Positions 37,829 through 46,348 are shown, numbered from the stretch's first letter. The stretch is 64,000 nt of DNA from Cyanobium sp. AMD-g (GCF_024346395.1 NZ_JAGQCW010000001.1:992001-1056000); one strand, 5' to 3'. A program made the numbers and translations. The notes: generated from the sequence alone by a model not told the origin.

Positions 37829-38887
37829 TCAGCCCTGGCCCACGGTCTGGGGCAGGGGGCGCCGCAGGACCACCGGGTCCAGGCCCTCGCGCAGGGCCAG
37901 AACGATCCCGGCCGCCTCGGCATAGGTGGCGGCCGGGATCACCGGCAGCCCCAGGGCCTCACCGCCGACCTGCAACAGACACGGATTGCCTTCCACGGCG
38001 ATCACGGGCACGCCCCGCTCGGCGCAGGCCAGCACCGCCTCACCCCCCAGGGCTCCGGCCGGGGCCACCACCGCCCCCACATCGGCGCCGTGCAGCAGCC
38101 CGTTGCCGCTGGCCGGCTCGGGCCGCAGGGAAGGGGCCCGGCTCAGGCCCACCAGCACACAGGGCAGGAAGGTGTGGCCCAGCTCCTCGGCCGCCGCCCG
38201 CGGATCCAGCCCGGGGTCGGACGGCAGGGGCGCCAGGGCGGGAGCATGGGCGCAGGGCACCACAAGATGGCGCACCAGCAGGTGGCTGATCACCGCCTCC
38301 GCCCCGGCCAGGGCGTCCACCCCGATGCCGTGGCGGTAGGCCGCCAGGGCATCGCTGCCGGGCTCCTCAGGGAAGCGGGCCACCACGGCGATGGCCGTGG
38401 CCCCGGCGGCCAGCAGCGCTTCACCGCCCCGCAGCAGCGCATCCGCCCGGCCCAGGGTGCCCCAGCTGCTGCCGCTGGGCCCGATCGACAGGCTCACCTC
38501 CAGGGGCACGTCGCTGCTCAGCACCGGGCCGATCGTCAGCCCCAGGCTGGCGCGGCAGGCCTCAATCACCTGGCGGTGGCGCAGCAGCAGCTCCGCTTCG
38601 ATGCCCGCATCCAGCAGCACCCCCACCCGCTGACTGGGCACCGGCGCCAGGGCCAGCTCGCCGGCGGCGAAGCGGTCCAGGCTCCAGCCCTCCACATAAT
38701 GCAGGCGCCGGTCGCTCCAGTAGAGGGAGGCGGCGTTCATCACGTTGGGGTGGGTGATCAGGCAGCCGCTGGCCGCCGCCAGCAGCCGGGCCGCCGGCAG
38801 GCCGTCGCCGGCGAAGCCGCCCACGGCGCATCCCACCCCGGTGGGGATCACCAGCAGGGTGGGCAGGGGCGGGGCTGACGCGCTCAA
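37829..38887 (-). CDS. DUF3326-like protein
   Basis: 352 residues from a TTG start at 38887 that overlaps the stop of the preceding small gene (TTGA). TLLVIPTGVGCAVGGFAGDGLP opens the protein, and LITHPNVMNAASLYWSD and GHTFLPCVLVGLSRAPSL are recognisable blocks of the DUF3326 family as I remember it. It is a soluble, Gly/Ala-rich alpha/beta protein with a pattern like a sugar or nucleotide-binding fold. No catalytic assignment can be made. It is the last gene of a four-gene overlapping operon. Confidence 0.75.
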   Translation of the reverse strand: MSASAPPLPTLLVIPTGVGCAVGGFAGDGLPAARLLAAASGCLITHPNVMNAASLYWSDRRLHYVEGWSLDRFAAGELALAPVPSQRVGVLLDAGIEAELLLRHRQVIEACRASLGLTIGPVLSSDVPLEVSLSIGPSGSSWGTLGRADALLRGGEALLAAGATAIAVVARFPEEPGSDALAAYRHGIGVDALAGAEAVISHLLVRHLVVPCAHAPALAPLPSDPGLDPRAAAEELGHTFLPCVLVGLSRAPSLRPEPASGNGLLHGADVGAVVAPAGALGGEAVLACAERGVPVIAVEGNPCLLQVGGEALGLPVIPAATYAEAAGIVLALREGLDPVVLRRPLPQTVGQG

Positions 38888-39093
38888 CGGCCGGGGGTCG
38901 GTGCCGGCCCCACCACGATCCCCTCCAGCCGCAGGCCGCGGCGGGGATCCACCGCCGTGATCGCCCAGCGCAGCGGTTCAGCGCCCGCACCGGCCAGGCG
39001 ATGGGCTTCCCGCGTTAGCGCCTGCCGCAGCTGGGGAAGCAGGGGGCCGGGGGCGGCCTGCAGCCAGAGCTCCAGGGGCACCAGGGAACTCAC
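38884..39093 (-). CDS. Small protein of unknown function between ferredoxin and DUF3326 genes
   Basis: 69 residues from a GTG that overlaps the ferredoxin stop (GTGA). Its own stop overlaps the next start (TTGA). The sequence begins MSSLVPLELWLQAAPGPLLP and has RWAITAVDPRRGLRLEGIVV near the end, which reads like a compact beta-rich domain. The two 4-nt overlaps argue that it is a real gene. No family recognised. Confidence 0.68.
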   Translation of the reverse strand: MSSLVPLELWLQAAPGPLLPQLRQALTREAHRLAGAGAEPLRWAITAVDPRRGLRLEGIVVGPAPTPGR

Positions 39094-39509
39094 TTCTGGA
39101 ACTGACCGAACTGGGCTTCGTAGAGGGCGTCCTCCTGGCCGGCCAGCAGGTCGAGGTCGGCACGCGGGTAGGAGACGCAGAGCAGGGCGTAGCCCTTGGC
39201 CTGGAGTTCGGCCTTCACGCCCATGGCATCGGGCTGGTGCACCGTGCCGCTGCGCAGCAGGGCGGCGCAGGTGGTGCACACCCCCGAGCAGCAGGAGCTG
39301 GGCAGGGGCACGCCGGCGGCCTCAGCGGCGCTCAGCACCGTCTGGTCGCTGCGGCAGGAAAAGCTGTGGGCAACGCCATCCAGGCTGGCGCTGATCTGGA
39401 AGACGGTGGGCTCTGGGCTGGTCGCTGGTGTGGTCTCGGGCACGGGGGGGTGGGGGTCCGGGAGGGGCGGCGGTGGCAGGGGCGGCTCAGGCTCCCGACG
39501 CCTTGCCAT
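39090..39509 (-). CDS. [2Fe-2S] ferredoxin with Pro-rich N-terminal extension
   Basis: 139 residues. The first ~34 residues are Pro/Glu-rich (PLPPPPLPDPHPPVPETTP) and not part of the fold; a later start is possible. The ferredoxin core has cluster ligands in SSCCSGVCTTCAALL and ALLCVSYP, a variant of the plant-type CxxxxCxxC...C pattern with an adjacent extra Cys. It is not the photosynthetic type at 1798. It overlaps the oxygenase-like gene by 23 nt and is followed by the small gene, which suggests a dedicated electron carrier. Confidence 0.88.
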   Translation of the reverse strand: MARRREPEPPLPPPPLPDPHPPVPETTPATSPEPTVFQISASLDGVAHSFSCRSDQTVLSAAEAAGVPLPSSCCSGVCTTCAALLRSGTVHQPDAMGVKAELQAKGYALLCVSYPRADLDLLAGQEDALYEAQFGQFQK

Positions 39510-40215
39510 CCTCCCCGATCACCAGCCAGCGGCCGGGATGGGGGGCGAGGTACTCCCCCGGGTGGCCCGCCATCTCAGGGGCCGTGAGAACGAAGTCGAT
39601 GCTGAGCGAGAAGCGGGTGTCGTCGGGGTCGTCGTTGGGCAGCACCGCATGGTCGACCGAGGAGGGGAACAGCAGCAGCAGGCCGGCCCGGGGCGCCACG
39701 TCGTGCCAGGGCTGGTTGAGGGCCGCCGCGGCGTCGATCGGGCCGTCCTGGCCCAGCGCCAGGCCCGGCACCAGCTCATTCACCTGCCGGGGGGCGAACA
39801 GACGCAGGCAACCGCTGCGGCCACGGCCATCGCCGTTGAGATAGTAGACGGCGCTGAGGTGGGCATTGGGGTGGTGATGGCGCCCCACCTGCTCACCGGC
39901 GTCGCTGAGCACCGGCCAGCTGCGCTGCACATGCAACGCCACGCGCCGGCGATCAAACCCCAACGCCTCCAGGTACTGCCAGGCATGGCCTGCCAGGCGG
40001 GCGATCAGGGGGGCGAACAGGGGGTCACGGTGCAGCTCGCCGGCACCACGCACATCCCCGGTCCAGGCCACACCCTCCTCGCTGGGGGCCTGCTCACGCA
40101 GGGCCAGGGCCCTTTGCAGCCACAGGGCAGTGTCGAGCGGATCGGGCGCCAGCTGCACCCGGCCCAGGGCCATCGGGAACAGGGGCTGGATCGCAAGGCT
40201 GGCGGGGGCGGCCAT
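39487..40215 (-). CDS. 2OG-Fe(II) oxygenase-like protein
   Basis: 242 residues from the ATG at 40215. The double-stranded beta-helix signature is GRHHHPNAHLSAVYYLNGDG, then an LRLFAPR strand, and the distal metal/2-oxoglutarate segment GLLLLFPSSVDHAVLPN. This resembles the uncharacterised 2OG-Fe(II) oxygenase family often called TIGR02466. It probably hydroxylates a protein or small molecule. It is first in the four-gene unit; the ferredoxin downstream overlaps it by 23 nt. The substrate is unknown. Confidence 0.78.
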   Translation of the reverse strand: MAAPASLAIQPLFPMALGRVQLAPDPLDTALWLQRALALREQAPSEEGVAWTGDVRGAGELHRDPLFAPLIARLAGHAWQYLEALGFDRRRVALHVQRSWPVLSDAGEQVGRHHHPNAHLSAVYYLNGDGRGRSGCLRLFAPRQVNELVPGLALGQDGPIDAAAALNQPWHDVAPRAGLLLLFPSSVDHAVLPNDDPDDTRFSLSIDFVLTAPEMAGHPGEYLAPHPGRWLVIGEDGKASGA

Positions 40216-40442
40216 GGATAAAGGCGACGGGAGTCGCGGCGACTGGGAACCGAATGGGCCTGAGCGGAAACTCTGGGACCATGCCGTCCCGTGCCTGGTC
40301 GTGGCCGATGGTGTTCGAGCGGCAGGCCTGGTGCCGCCGCGCCCCAGGGGCGTGCACAACCCTGCCGACGGATGGAGAGGCCCATGCGGGCACAACAGGC
40401 GACCATGTCAGAATCCATCCAGCGAATGATGGAGGAGAGGAA

Positions 40443-40724
40443 ATGAAGAAGATACTGAAAGTGATCGGCCTATTGTTTCTCTCAATCGATACAGTTGTTA
40501 CCCTCTCCTTTCTCTACTGGGCTCTAACAGCAAGCACTCGAGATGGCGAGGTTGCCTATGCCTTTGTCTTTCTCCTGTTCTCCTTGGCGTACATTGGCAT
40601 TGGCGGTGGAGCGTTGGTCTTCAGCGCCAAACGTGGGTCCGTCTTGGGACTCTGGTTTTCGACCGTCTTCCTGGGCCTTCCACCTGTCCTCTTCGCCGCC
40701 ATACGGATCAGCAACTCCCTCTAG
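40443..40724 (+). CDS. Small membrane protein of unknown function (93 aa)
   Basis: Starts at ATG 40443 with a strong Shine-Dalgarno (GGAGGAGAGG) just upstream. It has three hydrophobic segments: LKVIGLLFLSIDTVVTLSFLY (~5-25), YAFVFLLFSLAYIGIGGGAL (~39-58) and GLWFSTVFLGLPPVLFAAIR (~69-88). Codon use and base composition are clearly AT-richer than the flanking core genes, which suggests transfer. No family recognised. First gene of the 40.4-45.9 kb accessory stretch. Confidence 0.72.
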   Translation: MKKILKVIGLLFLSIDTVVTLSFLYWALTASTRDGEVAYAFVFLLFSLAYIGIGGGALVFSAKRGSVLGLWFSTVFLGLPPVLFAAIRISNSL

Positions 40725-40850
40725 CGCACCAACGGAGATGGCGGCCTGGTTCGCTCTGATCGGCGCAACAGCCCGGCCTGGCAAGCGCGGAGGGATGAAT
40801 GATTCATCCGACACTGACATCCAGACAGGCAGCGTCCGGGAGCTGACACC

Positions 40851-41315
40851 ATGACAGCACGTCGTCTCTGCTGTGGTCTGGCAGTCCTGCTTCTCAGTGG
40901 CTGCAAATCACTTTGGACGATCACCAATCGCTCGGGGCTCGAAGCCGATGTTCGCGAACTCCTGAAGACGGCTGCCGTCGAACCGCAGCATCTGGACTGC
41001 CGCATGGTCGGCAGCACACGACATGCCTCTTGCTCCCTTCGCCTGTCTCCGCCAGAGGCCGCATCTGTGATTCGGGCTCTGGCGCTCGAGGGCATCCAGA
41101 CATCTTCAGAACCCTCCTCTCCCCAGGCACGGCTGATCGCCGATACTGGCCCCAGCTGCGTGGCAGACACATCCAGGCCCATCGTCACATACGGCCGAGG
41201 GAATCGCCCCACCTCGCTGCGGCTTGCCAGTGGCACGGCCTTCGATTATCTCCTGCTCAGCATCAATAAGTCGACGGCCCAGGCGTGCGTCCAGATCTCC
41301 TACTCCTACGGGTAG
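40851..41315 (+). CDS. Putative lipoprotein of unknown function
   Basis: 154 residues. The N-terminus MTARRLCCGLAVLLLSGCKS contains a lipobox (LLSGC), so it is probably processed and lipid-anchored at Cys18. The mature part has four more Cys (DCRMVG, ASCSLRL, PSCVADTS, QACVQISY), which could form disulfides in the periplasm. It is AT-richer than the core genes, as are its neighbours. No family recognised. Confidence 0.7.
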   Translation: MTARRLCCGLAVLLLSGCKSLWTITNRSGLEADVRELLKTAAVEPQHLDCRMVGSTRHASCSLRLSPPEAASVIRALALEGIQTSSEPSSPQARLIADTGPSCVADTSRPIVTYGRGNRPTSLRLASGTAFDYLLLSINKSTAQACVQISYSYG

Positions 41316-41499
41316 GCCGCGTTGGACCGACTGCAAAGGTGACCACGATCTGCCTGGCTGCAGCTCCCCCTGCAACGACCATGCATTCGTTCCCAGAATC
41401 TCACGGCCTCGCTCCGAGAAAAAGGCCTTCGCAGCAGCGGACCAATGGTATGGTGCGCCAATGAACCGTTGAGACAACGACATTCAGGAGAAAGAAGAG

Positions 41500-41895
41500 A
41501 TGATTCGAGCCTCGATCACAACGACAGTTTCCATACGGGCGTCTGCCGAAAAGGTGTTTGAGTTCCTATCCAATCCTGCGAACTGGCCTCTGTGGGCGAT
41601 TGTCAATGTCAAGGCCATTCGGCCATCTGAAGATGAGTGGTGGGACGTGGAGACGCCCATGGGTCAAGCCAAGCTTCGGATCAGGCCTGATGCCTCCACA
41701 GGACTTCTGGACCACGATTTCCATGCTCCCGACGCCAGTTGGACGGTACCGGCACGGGTTGTTCCGAACGGAGATGGCAGTGAGTTTATGCTTACATTCT
41801 TTCAGCCTCCGACATTTGGCGATGACTTTTTCAAGCAACAAGTGAACCTTGTAGATAGCGAACTGGCGAAGCTCAAAGAGATCATGGAATCCTAG
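41500..41895 (+). CDS. SRPBCC-superfamily protein
   Basis: 131 residues, with a good purine-rich leader (AGGAGAAAGAAGAG) before the ATG. The pattern SVSIRASAEKVFEFLSNPANWPLWA is the START/Bet v 1-like opening (strand, then helix with FxFLSNPxNWPxW). It is followed by antiparallel strands and a C-terminal helix (VDSELAKLKEIMES). Such domains bind hydrophobic ligands; no enzymatic residues stand out. Base composition is AT-richer than in core genes. Confidence 0.75.
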   Translation: MIRASITTTVSIRASAEKVFEFLSNPANWPLWAIVNVKAIRPSEDEWWDVETPMGQAKLRIRPDASTGLLDHDFHAPDASWTVPARVVPNGDGSEFMLTFFQPPTFGDDFFKQQVNLVDSELAKLKEIMES

Positions 41896-41948
41896 ATGCC
41901 ACTCCTTTTCGCCATTCCGCCTATCCTCGGAATCCGAGATCTGCATTG

Positions 41949-42668
41949 ATGGCCTCCCCTGCTGACCCATCCTGGGCTGCCCCAGCCCTGCTCACTGGGG
42001 TCATCGCTGCCCTGGGTTATGTGGGCAAAACGGTCGCCGAATTGGTTCTTCAGCTGCGCGGAACAGCGCTGGAACGCAGAAGTCGACTGGTCGAGCTACA
42101 TGCGCTGCTGCGCGCCGGCGACGCGGCCTACGCAGCCCAAAGGAGACTGTTGAAACGGCTGGCAGTTCGGCTGAGAAGTCGTGTACCTGAGGCCGCTGAG
42201 CTGCCCCCTGGATTTGATCGACTCCTTCTGGAGACCTACGCGGTCATGAACGGGGAGGAAAGGCAGCTGCATGGATTGATTCGGGCGATGACCATTCACA
42301 CGTTCCGCCCGCTGAACCAATCACTGCTGCAGTGGCTGCGCGCAGATTGCTACTTTCGGGCTGCACCGCCTTCCCACCGCCGTTTGGGTGAACTGGCGCT
42401 GTTTCTGGCTGAGCTGGAGGCACACCTGGTGATCTGGGTCGCCAAGTATGAAGCCTGGATCCCGGACCAACCCGACCATGCCCTGGTGTACCTGGCCGAT
42501 GAGAACAAGCATGGCGTGGCTTTCCCCAAGCATGGGGCTGCCATCCTTGCCAGGGTGCTATATCATCCACTGCCAAGAAGAAGGCGGCCCAACTGGATGC
42601 CCACGGCTGGATTTCCCCATCACTTAAAGCGTCCGCGTTCAAAGTATGGGAGCAGAACACACACTTAG
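41949..42668 (+). CDS. Protein of unknown function with N-terminal membrane segment; C-terminus may be frameshifted
   Basis: 239 residues from the ATG at 41949. One hydrophobic segment is near the N-terminus (AALLTGVIAALGYVGKTVAE-like, ~14-32). A helical, Arg/Leu-rich domain follows (LERRSRLVELHALLRAGDAA; LAVRLRSRVPEAAELPPGFD). The last ~35 residues (PRRRRPNWMPTAGFPHHLKR...) are unlike the rest. The frame one base over reads STAKKKAAQLDAHGWISPSL, which looks more like protein, so an indel near 42550-42575 is possible. No family recognised. Confidence 0.55.
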   Translation: MASPADPSWAAPALLTGVIAALGYVGKTVAELVLQLRGTALERRSRLVELHALLRAGDAAYAAQRRLLKRLAVRLRSRVPEAAELPPGFDRLLLETYAVMNGEERQLHGLIRAMTIHTFRPLNQSLLQWLRADCYFRAAPPSHRRLGELALFLAELEAHLVIWVAKYEAWIPDQPDHALVYLADENKHGVAFPKHGAAILARVLYHPLPRRRRPNWMPTAGFPHHLKRPRSKYGSRTHT

Positions 42669-42693
42669 ATCAGGAGAACCTCCGTCCTCAGCC

Positions 42694-43452
42694 ATGCTCC
42701 ACCGCCTTGCCGATGATCTCTGGGTTGCCGAACAACCGCAGACCTACTTCGGCCTGAGCATCGGCACAAGGATGACGGTCATCCGCCAGCGGAGCACCAA
42801 CAAGTTGGTGCTCCTTTCACCGATCCAGCCATCTGCTGAGCTCGAAAAGGGCCTGGCCGAACTCGGTGTCGTCGGCGATATCGTGGCGCCCAACGTCTTC
42901 CACCATCTCTATCTCCAGGCGTTCAAGCAGCGCTTCCCTTTGGCAACCACCTGGGGGCCGCCCGCCCTCAGACAGAAATGTCCCCATCTGGAGCTGGATC
43001 GTCCGCTCAGCGCTGACGCCCCTTCCCCATGGCCAGAGCTGTTGCTTTGCAGCCTCACCGGACTCCGCACCTTGGGGCCGACGGGGCCATCCCCGCTGCA
43101 CGAGGTGGCCTTCTGCCACAGGCCAAGCAGGACCCTGATCCTCACAGACAGCGCCTTCCATTTCGATGCCTCCGCGTCCTGGCTCACCCAGTGGATCACG
43201 CGAATCGGCGGCGGTTTCAATCGCCTGGAGCCCACGATTCTCGAGCGCCTGGCCACTTCAGACAGGACTTCCCTCGCCAGGGCCGTGCAGGTTGTGCTGC
43301 AGTGGGATTTCGACAGGGTCATCGTGGCCCACGGCGCCGTCGTTGAACACGGCGGCAAGGAAGGCCTCACCATGGCCTATGCGGCATTCCTGGACGGCGC
43401 TCTGGACACTTGCGCCGGCGACGAATCCTTCACCCACGACCCTCACGCATGA
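42694..43452 (+). CDS. DUF4336-like protein (metallo-beta-lactamase-related fold)
   Basis: 252 residues. ADDLWVAEQPQTYFGLSIGTRMTVIRQ at the start (two blocks), VGDIVAPNVFHHLYLQAFKQ with paired His, and a C-terminal DFDRVIVAHGAVVEHGG match the DUF4336 family as I know it. Members resemble metallo-beta-lactamase folds but lack the full HxHxDH set; here the paired His and the later His are the only candidate ligands. Its stop overlaps the oxidoreductase ATG (ATGA), indicating one operon. Confidence 0.75.
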   Translation: MLHRLADDLWVAEQPQTYFGLSIGTRMTVIRQRSTNKLVLLSPIQPSAELEKGLAELGVVGDIVAPNVFHHLYLQAFKQRFPLATTWGPPALRQKCPHLELDRPLSADAPSPWPELLLCSLTGLRTLGPTGPSPLHEVAFCHRPSRTLILTDSAFHFDASASWLTQWITRIGGGFNRLEPTILERLATSDRTSLARAVQVVLQWDFDRVIVAHGAVVEHGGKEGLTMAYAAFLDGALDTCAGDESFTHDPHA

Positions 43453-44435
43453 AAGCCGTTGTCGCTGAACGCTATGGACCGCCCGAGGTGCTGCGCCTCA
43501 AGGAGATCCCCACCCCCACGCCCAAAGACAACGAGATCCTGATCCGGATCAACGCCACCACCGTCACCTCAGCAGACTGGCGGATTCGAAGCCAGACGGT
43601 CCCGACGGGCTTCGGGCTGATCATGCGGCTGGTGTTCGGCCTGCGGAAGCCCAGGCAACCGATCCTCGGCTCGGAGCTGGCCGGGCTTGTCGCGGCGATC
43701 GGCAAAGACGTCACCCGGTTCAAGGAGGGGGAGCGGGTCTTCGCCTTAAGCGACGTCCGCATGGGCTGCCATGCCGAGTACATCGTCCTGCCCCAGGACG
43801 GCATGGTGGTGGCCACCCCGCCTGGCCTCAGCGATGAAACGGCCGCCGCCCTCTGCTTCGGCGGAACGACGGCCCTCGATTTTCTGCGCCGGGGCAAGGT
43901 TCAGCCCGGGGACAAACTGCTGGTGAATGGGGCCTCAGGGGCGGTAGGCACCGCCGTGGTGCAACTGGCCCGGCACCTCGGGGCTGAGGTCACCGTGGTG
44001 TGCAGTGGAGCCAACAGCGATCTGGTGCGCTCCCTGGGTGCGGCCCATGTCATCGACTACACCCAGGCCGACTTCACCAGGAACGGTGAAACCTATGACG
44101 TGATTGTCGATACGGTCGGCACGGCCCCCTTCTCTCGCTGCAGGCGATCGCTGAGGGATGGGGGGCGGCTGTTGCTGGTGCTGGCCGGGTTGCCGGACAT
44201 GCTGAAGGGCGTTTGGGTGTCGCTGACGAGCCGGCACACGGTCATCGCCGGGCCCGCTGCCGTGAAGCTTGACGATCTGATCCATCTGGCGGCACTGGCT
44301 GCAGCGGGCGACGTCCAACCGGTCATCGATCGACGTTATCCGCTTGAGCAGATCGTGGAAGCCCATCGGTATGTCGACACCGGACGAAAAAAGGGCAATG
44401 TCATCATCTCCATGCGCAACCCACCTGCAAGCTGA
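43449..44435 (+). CDS. Zinc-less MDR-family NAD(P)H-dependent oxidoreductase
   Basis: 328 residues. MKAVVAERYGPPEVLRLKEI and LGSELAGLVAAIGKDVTRFKEGERVF are the GroES-like half. The coenzyme-binding Rossmann motif is LLVNGASGAVGTAVVQLARHLGA-like, near residues 160-180, followed by VIDYTQADF and VDTVG. The structural and catalytic zinc cysteines of alcohol dehydrogenases are absent, so it fits the quinone oxidoreductase/zeta-crystallin branch. The substrate is unknown. It is coupled to the DUF4336-like gene by a 4-nt overlap. Confidence 0.85.
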   Translation: MKAVVAERYGPPEVLRLKEIPTPTPKDNEILIRINATTVTSADWRIRSQTVPTGFGLIMRLVFGLRKPRQPILGSELAGLVAAIGKDVTRFKEGERVFALSDVRMGCHAEYIVLPQDGMVVATPPGLSDETAAALCFGGTTALDFLRRGKVQPGDKLLVNGASGAVGTAVVQLARHLGAEVTVVCSGANSDLVRSLGAAHVIDYTQADFTRNGETYDVIVDTVGTAPFSRCRRSLRDGGRLLLVLAGLPDMLKGVWVSLTSRHTVIAGPAAVKLDDLIHLAALAAAGDVQPVIDRRYPLEQIVEAHRYVDTGRKKGNVIISMRNPPAS

Positions 44436-44798
44436 CGACCGATCCGTCATTCGGTGCGCATCTGGCTGAGATGCGCAGGTCTGTCGCCGTAATCCTCTGC
44501 CCGTTGGACGACGCCGCAAGACAGGAGGACCCATCGGATTTTCGTATCGTGTGAGGGAATGGCTGCCTGATCGTGCCCAATCGGGAGAGCATTGAGGCTT
44601 TCTTCCTCCCAGGCGAGCTGAGCAACGGGATCCCCAGGCAAGGGCGCCCTGCAGCGACGCCATCCATCCCAGTGGATGTAGGGGAGTGGAACGCATGCGG
44701 GATTGCTGACATGGGTGTACGGTGAAGAAGACAGATAGGCACCGACCACCGTTGCAGGTGCTTCCGTGCTGGTCTGCTCCTCTCAAAGAGAAGGCCTG
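44436..44798. other. Intergenic stretch without a recognisable gene
   Basis: 363 nt between the oxidoreductase and the HD-GYP gene. Short open frames exist on both strands but have no plausible start context and overlap one another. I see no hairpin-plus-T terminator and no tRNA. It could be a decayed gene or contain the HD-GYP promoter. A Shine-Dalgarno-like AAGAGAAGG precedes the ATG at 44799. Confidence 0.5.
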
Positions 44799-45887
44799 AT
44801 GAAGCCTGTCATCAAAAAGAGATATGGGCCCAATGGCAGAGGGGAAGCGGCCCTTCTTGTGGCAACCAATGCCCTGGCCAGCTTGCGAATGCCTCTGGAG
44901 TTGGCGCTGACGGAGCGCAGGAAGCAACTGCACTGCCTCCAGCAGATTGAGCAGATCATTGGCGCCAGCCAGGGCAGCATCGACGACATTCTTCAGCAGA
45001 CCGTCGACACCATCCCGCACGCCTGGCTGCATGCCGCCCACACCGTGGCCCGAATCTCCCGGGGCAGCAAGGTGTATCAGACGGGCAATCTTGATCATTG
45101 CCGATCCGTGCAGTCGTCGCCAATCAAGGCCAATGACACCATCTATGGCCGGGTGGATGTTGGCTACACCGAAACGTTTGCCGAGGCCATCGAAGGGCCG
45201 TTTCTGACGGAAGAACGGCTACTGCTGGACACGATCGCCAGCCGGCTGGGCAGCCTGATCGCCAAGGCGATCGCCGAGGAGGGGTTGAACAGAACCCTCG
45301 ACGAGAACGAGAAGCTGTACAAGCAGTTGCTCACGGTTCTGGGCGGGATGGCAGAGATGCGGGATCCCTATACCGCTGGCCACCAGCAGCGTGTGGACCA
45401 ACTGGCCCTGGCCATCGGGGTGGAACTGGGGCTGCCCGTGCGGCAGTTGGAGGGCCTGCAACTGGCCGCTTCTGTCCACGACATCGGCAAAATCATGATC
45501 CCGGCGGAGCTCCTGTGCAAGCCGACGACACTGACCCGCCATGAATACGACCTGATCAAGGACCATGCCGAGGCTGGCTACAACATCCTCAAGGACGTGG
45601 ATTTTCCCTGGCCGATTGCCCGCATCGTGCACGAACACCACGAACGGATGGACGGCAGTGGCTATCCCAACGGCCTGCGGGGGGATGAGCTGCTGCTTGA
45701 ATCCCGGATCGTGGCCGTCGCCGACGTGGTGCAGTCCATGTGCGCCCATCGCCCCTGCCGTGCCGGCCTTGGCTGTGATGCCGCCTTGGCGGAGATCAGC
45801 AAGAACCGAGGCAAGCTCTACGACGCCGACGTGGTGGACGCCTGTCTACGGCTGTTCAACGAGAAGCGCTATGTCTGTGGATGTTGA
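44799..45887 (+). CDS. HD-GYP domain signalling protein
   Basis: 362 residues from the ATG at 44799; a GTG at 44766 is an alternative. An N-terminal GAF-like region (~40-170) ends in LLLDTIASRLGSLIAKAIAE. The HD-GYP domain follows: HDIGK with His227-Asp228, EHHERMDGSGYPNGLRGDEL with the GYP signature near 288, and SRIVAVADVVQSM. HD-GYP proteins hydrolyse cyclic-di-GMP, and all motif residues are present. It lies alone; the sensed signal is unknown. Together with the PAS-GGDEF-EAL protein it implies cyclic-di-GMP turnover in this cell. Confidence 0.87.
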   Translation: MKPVIKKRYGPNGRGEAALLVATNALASLRMPLELALTERRKQLHCLQQIEQIIGASQGSIDDILQQTVDTIPHAWLHAAHTVARISRGSKVYQTGNLDHCRSVQSSPIKANDTIYGRVDVGYTETFAEAIEGPFLTEERLLLDTIASRLGSLIAKAIAEEGLNRTLDENEKLYKQLLTVLGGMAEMRDPYTAGHQQRVDQLALAIGVELGLPVRQLEGLQLAASVHDIGKIMIPAELLCKPTTLTRHEYDLIKDHAEAGYNILKDVDFPWPIARIVHEHHERMDGSGYPNGLRGDELLLESRIVAVADVVQSMCAHRPCRAGLGCDAALAEISKNRGKLYDADVVDACLRLFNEKRYVCGC

Positions 45888-45907
45888 GGCCTGAACCGGA
45901 TCACCTG

Positions 45908-46348
45908 ATGTCAGGCGCCTGCCACCGCCCCCTGCGTCTGCCGCCAGGGGTGGATCTGCGCGGGGAACTCGAAGCCCTGGCCCTGCAGGATCAGGGGCTC
46001 AGCGGCTTCATCGTCTGCGGTATCGGCAGCCTTGAGCGTGCGGTGCTGCGCTTTGCCGATCAGGACGAAGGGACCGTGCTGGCCGGTCCGCAGGAGGTGC
46101 TCACGCTGACGGGCAGCTTGAACGGGGATGGCGCCCATCTGCACGTGATGGTGGCCGACGTCACAGGTCACGCGCTGGGAGGTCACCTATGCCACGGCAG
46201 CCGGGTTCGCACGACCATGGAAATCCTGCTGCTCTGCCCGGAGGGCTGGCAGCTGGGCCGGGAGCGGGATGCCGCCACCGGCCACCTGGAGCTGACGATC
46301 AGCCCATCGCGGCCGCGCCACCCACCACTTCCAGGATCTCCTGGGTGA
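45908..46348 (+). CDS. PPC/DUF296-domain protein
   Basis: 146 residues from the ATG at 45908. The PPC fold signature is visible: [62 protein letters not shown] and [20 protein letters not shown], with the conserved His in HLHV and GGHL. In bacteria such proteins form trimers of unknown function; in plants the domain is in AT-hook proteins. Its last 50 nt overlap the 3' end of the convergent atpG gene. Confidence 0.82.
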   Translation: MSGACHRPLRLPPGVDLRGELEALALQDQGLSGFIVCGIGSLERAVLRFADQDEGTVLAGPQEVLTLTGSLNGDGAHLHVMVADVTGHALGGHLCHGSRVRTTMEILLLCPEGWQLGRERDAATGHLELTISPSRPRHPPLPGSPG

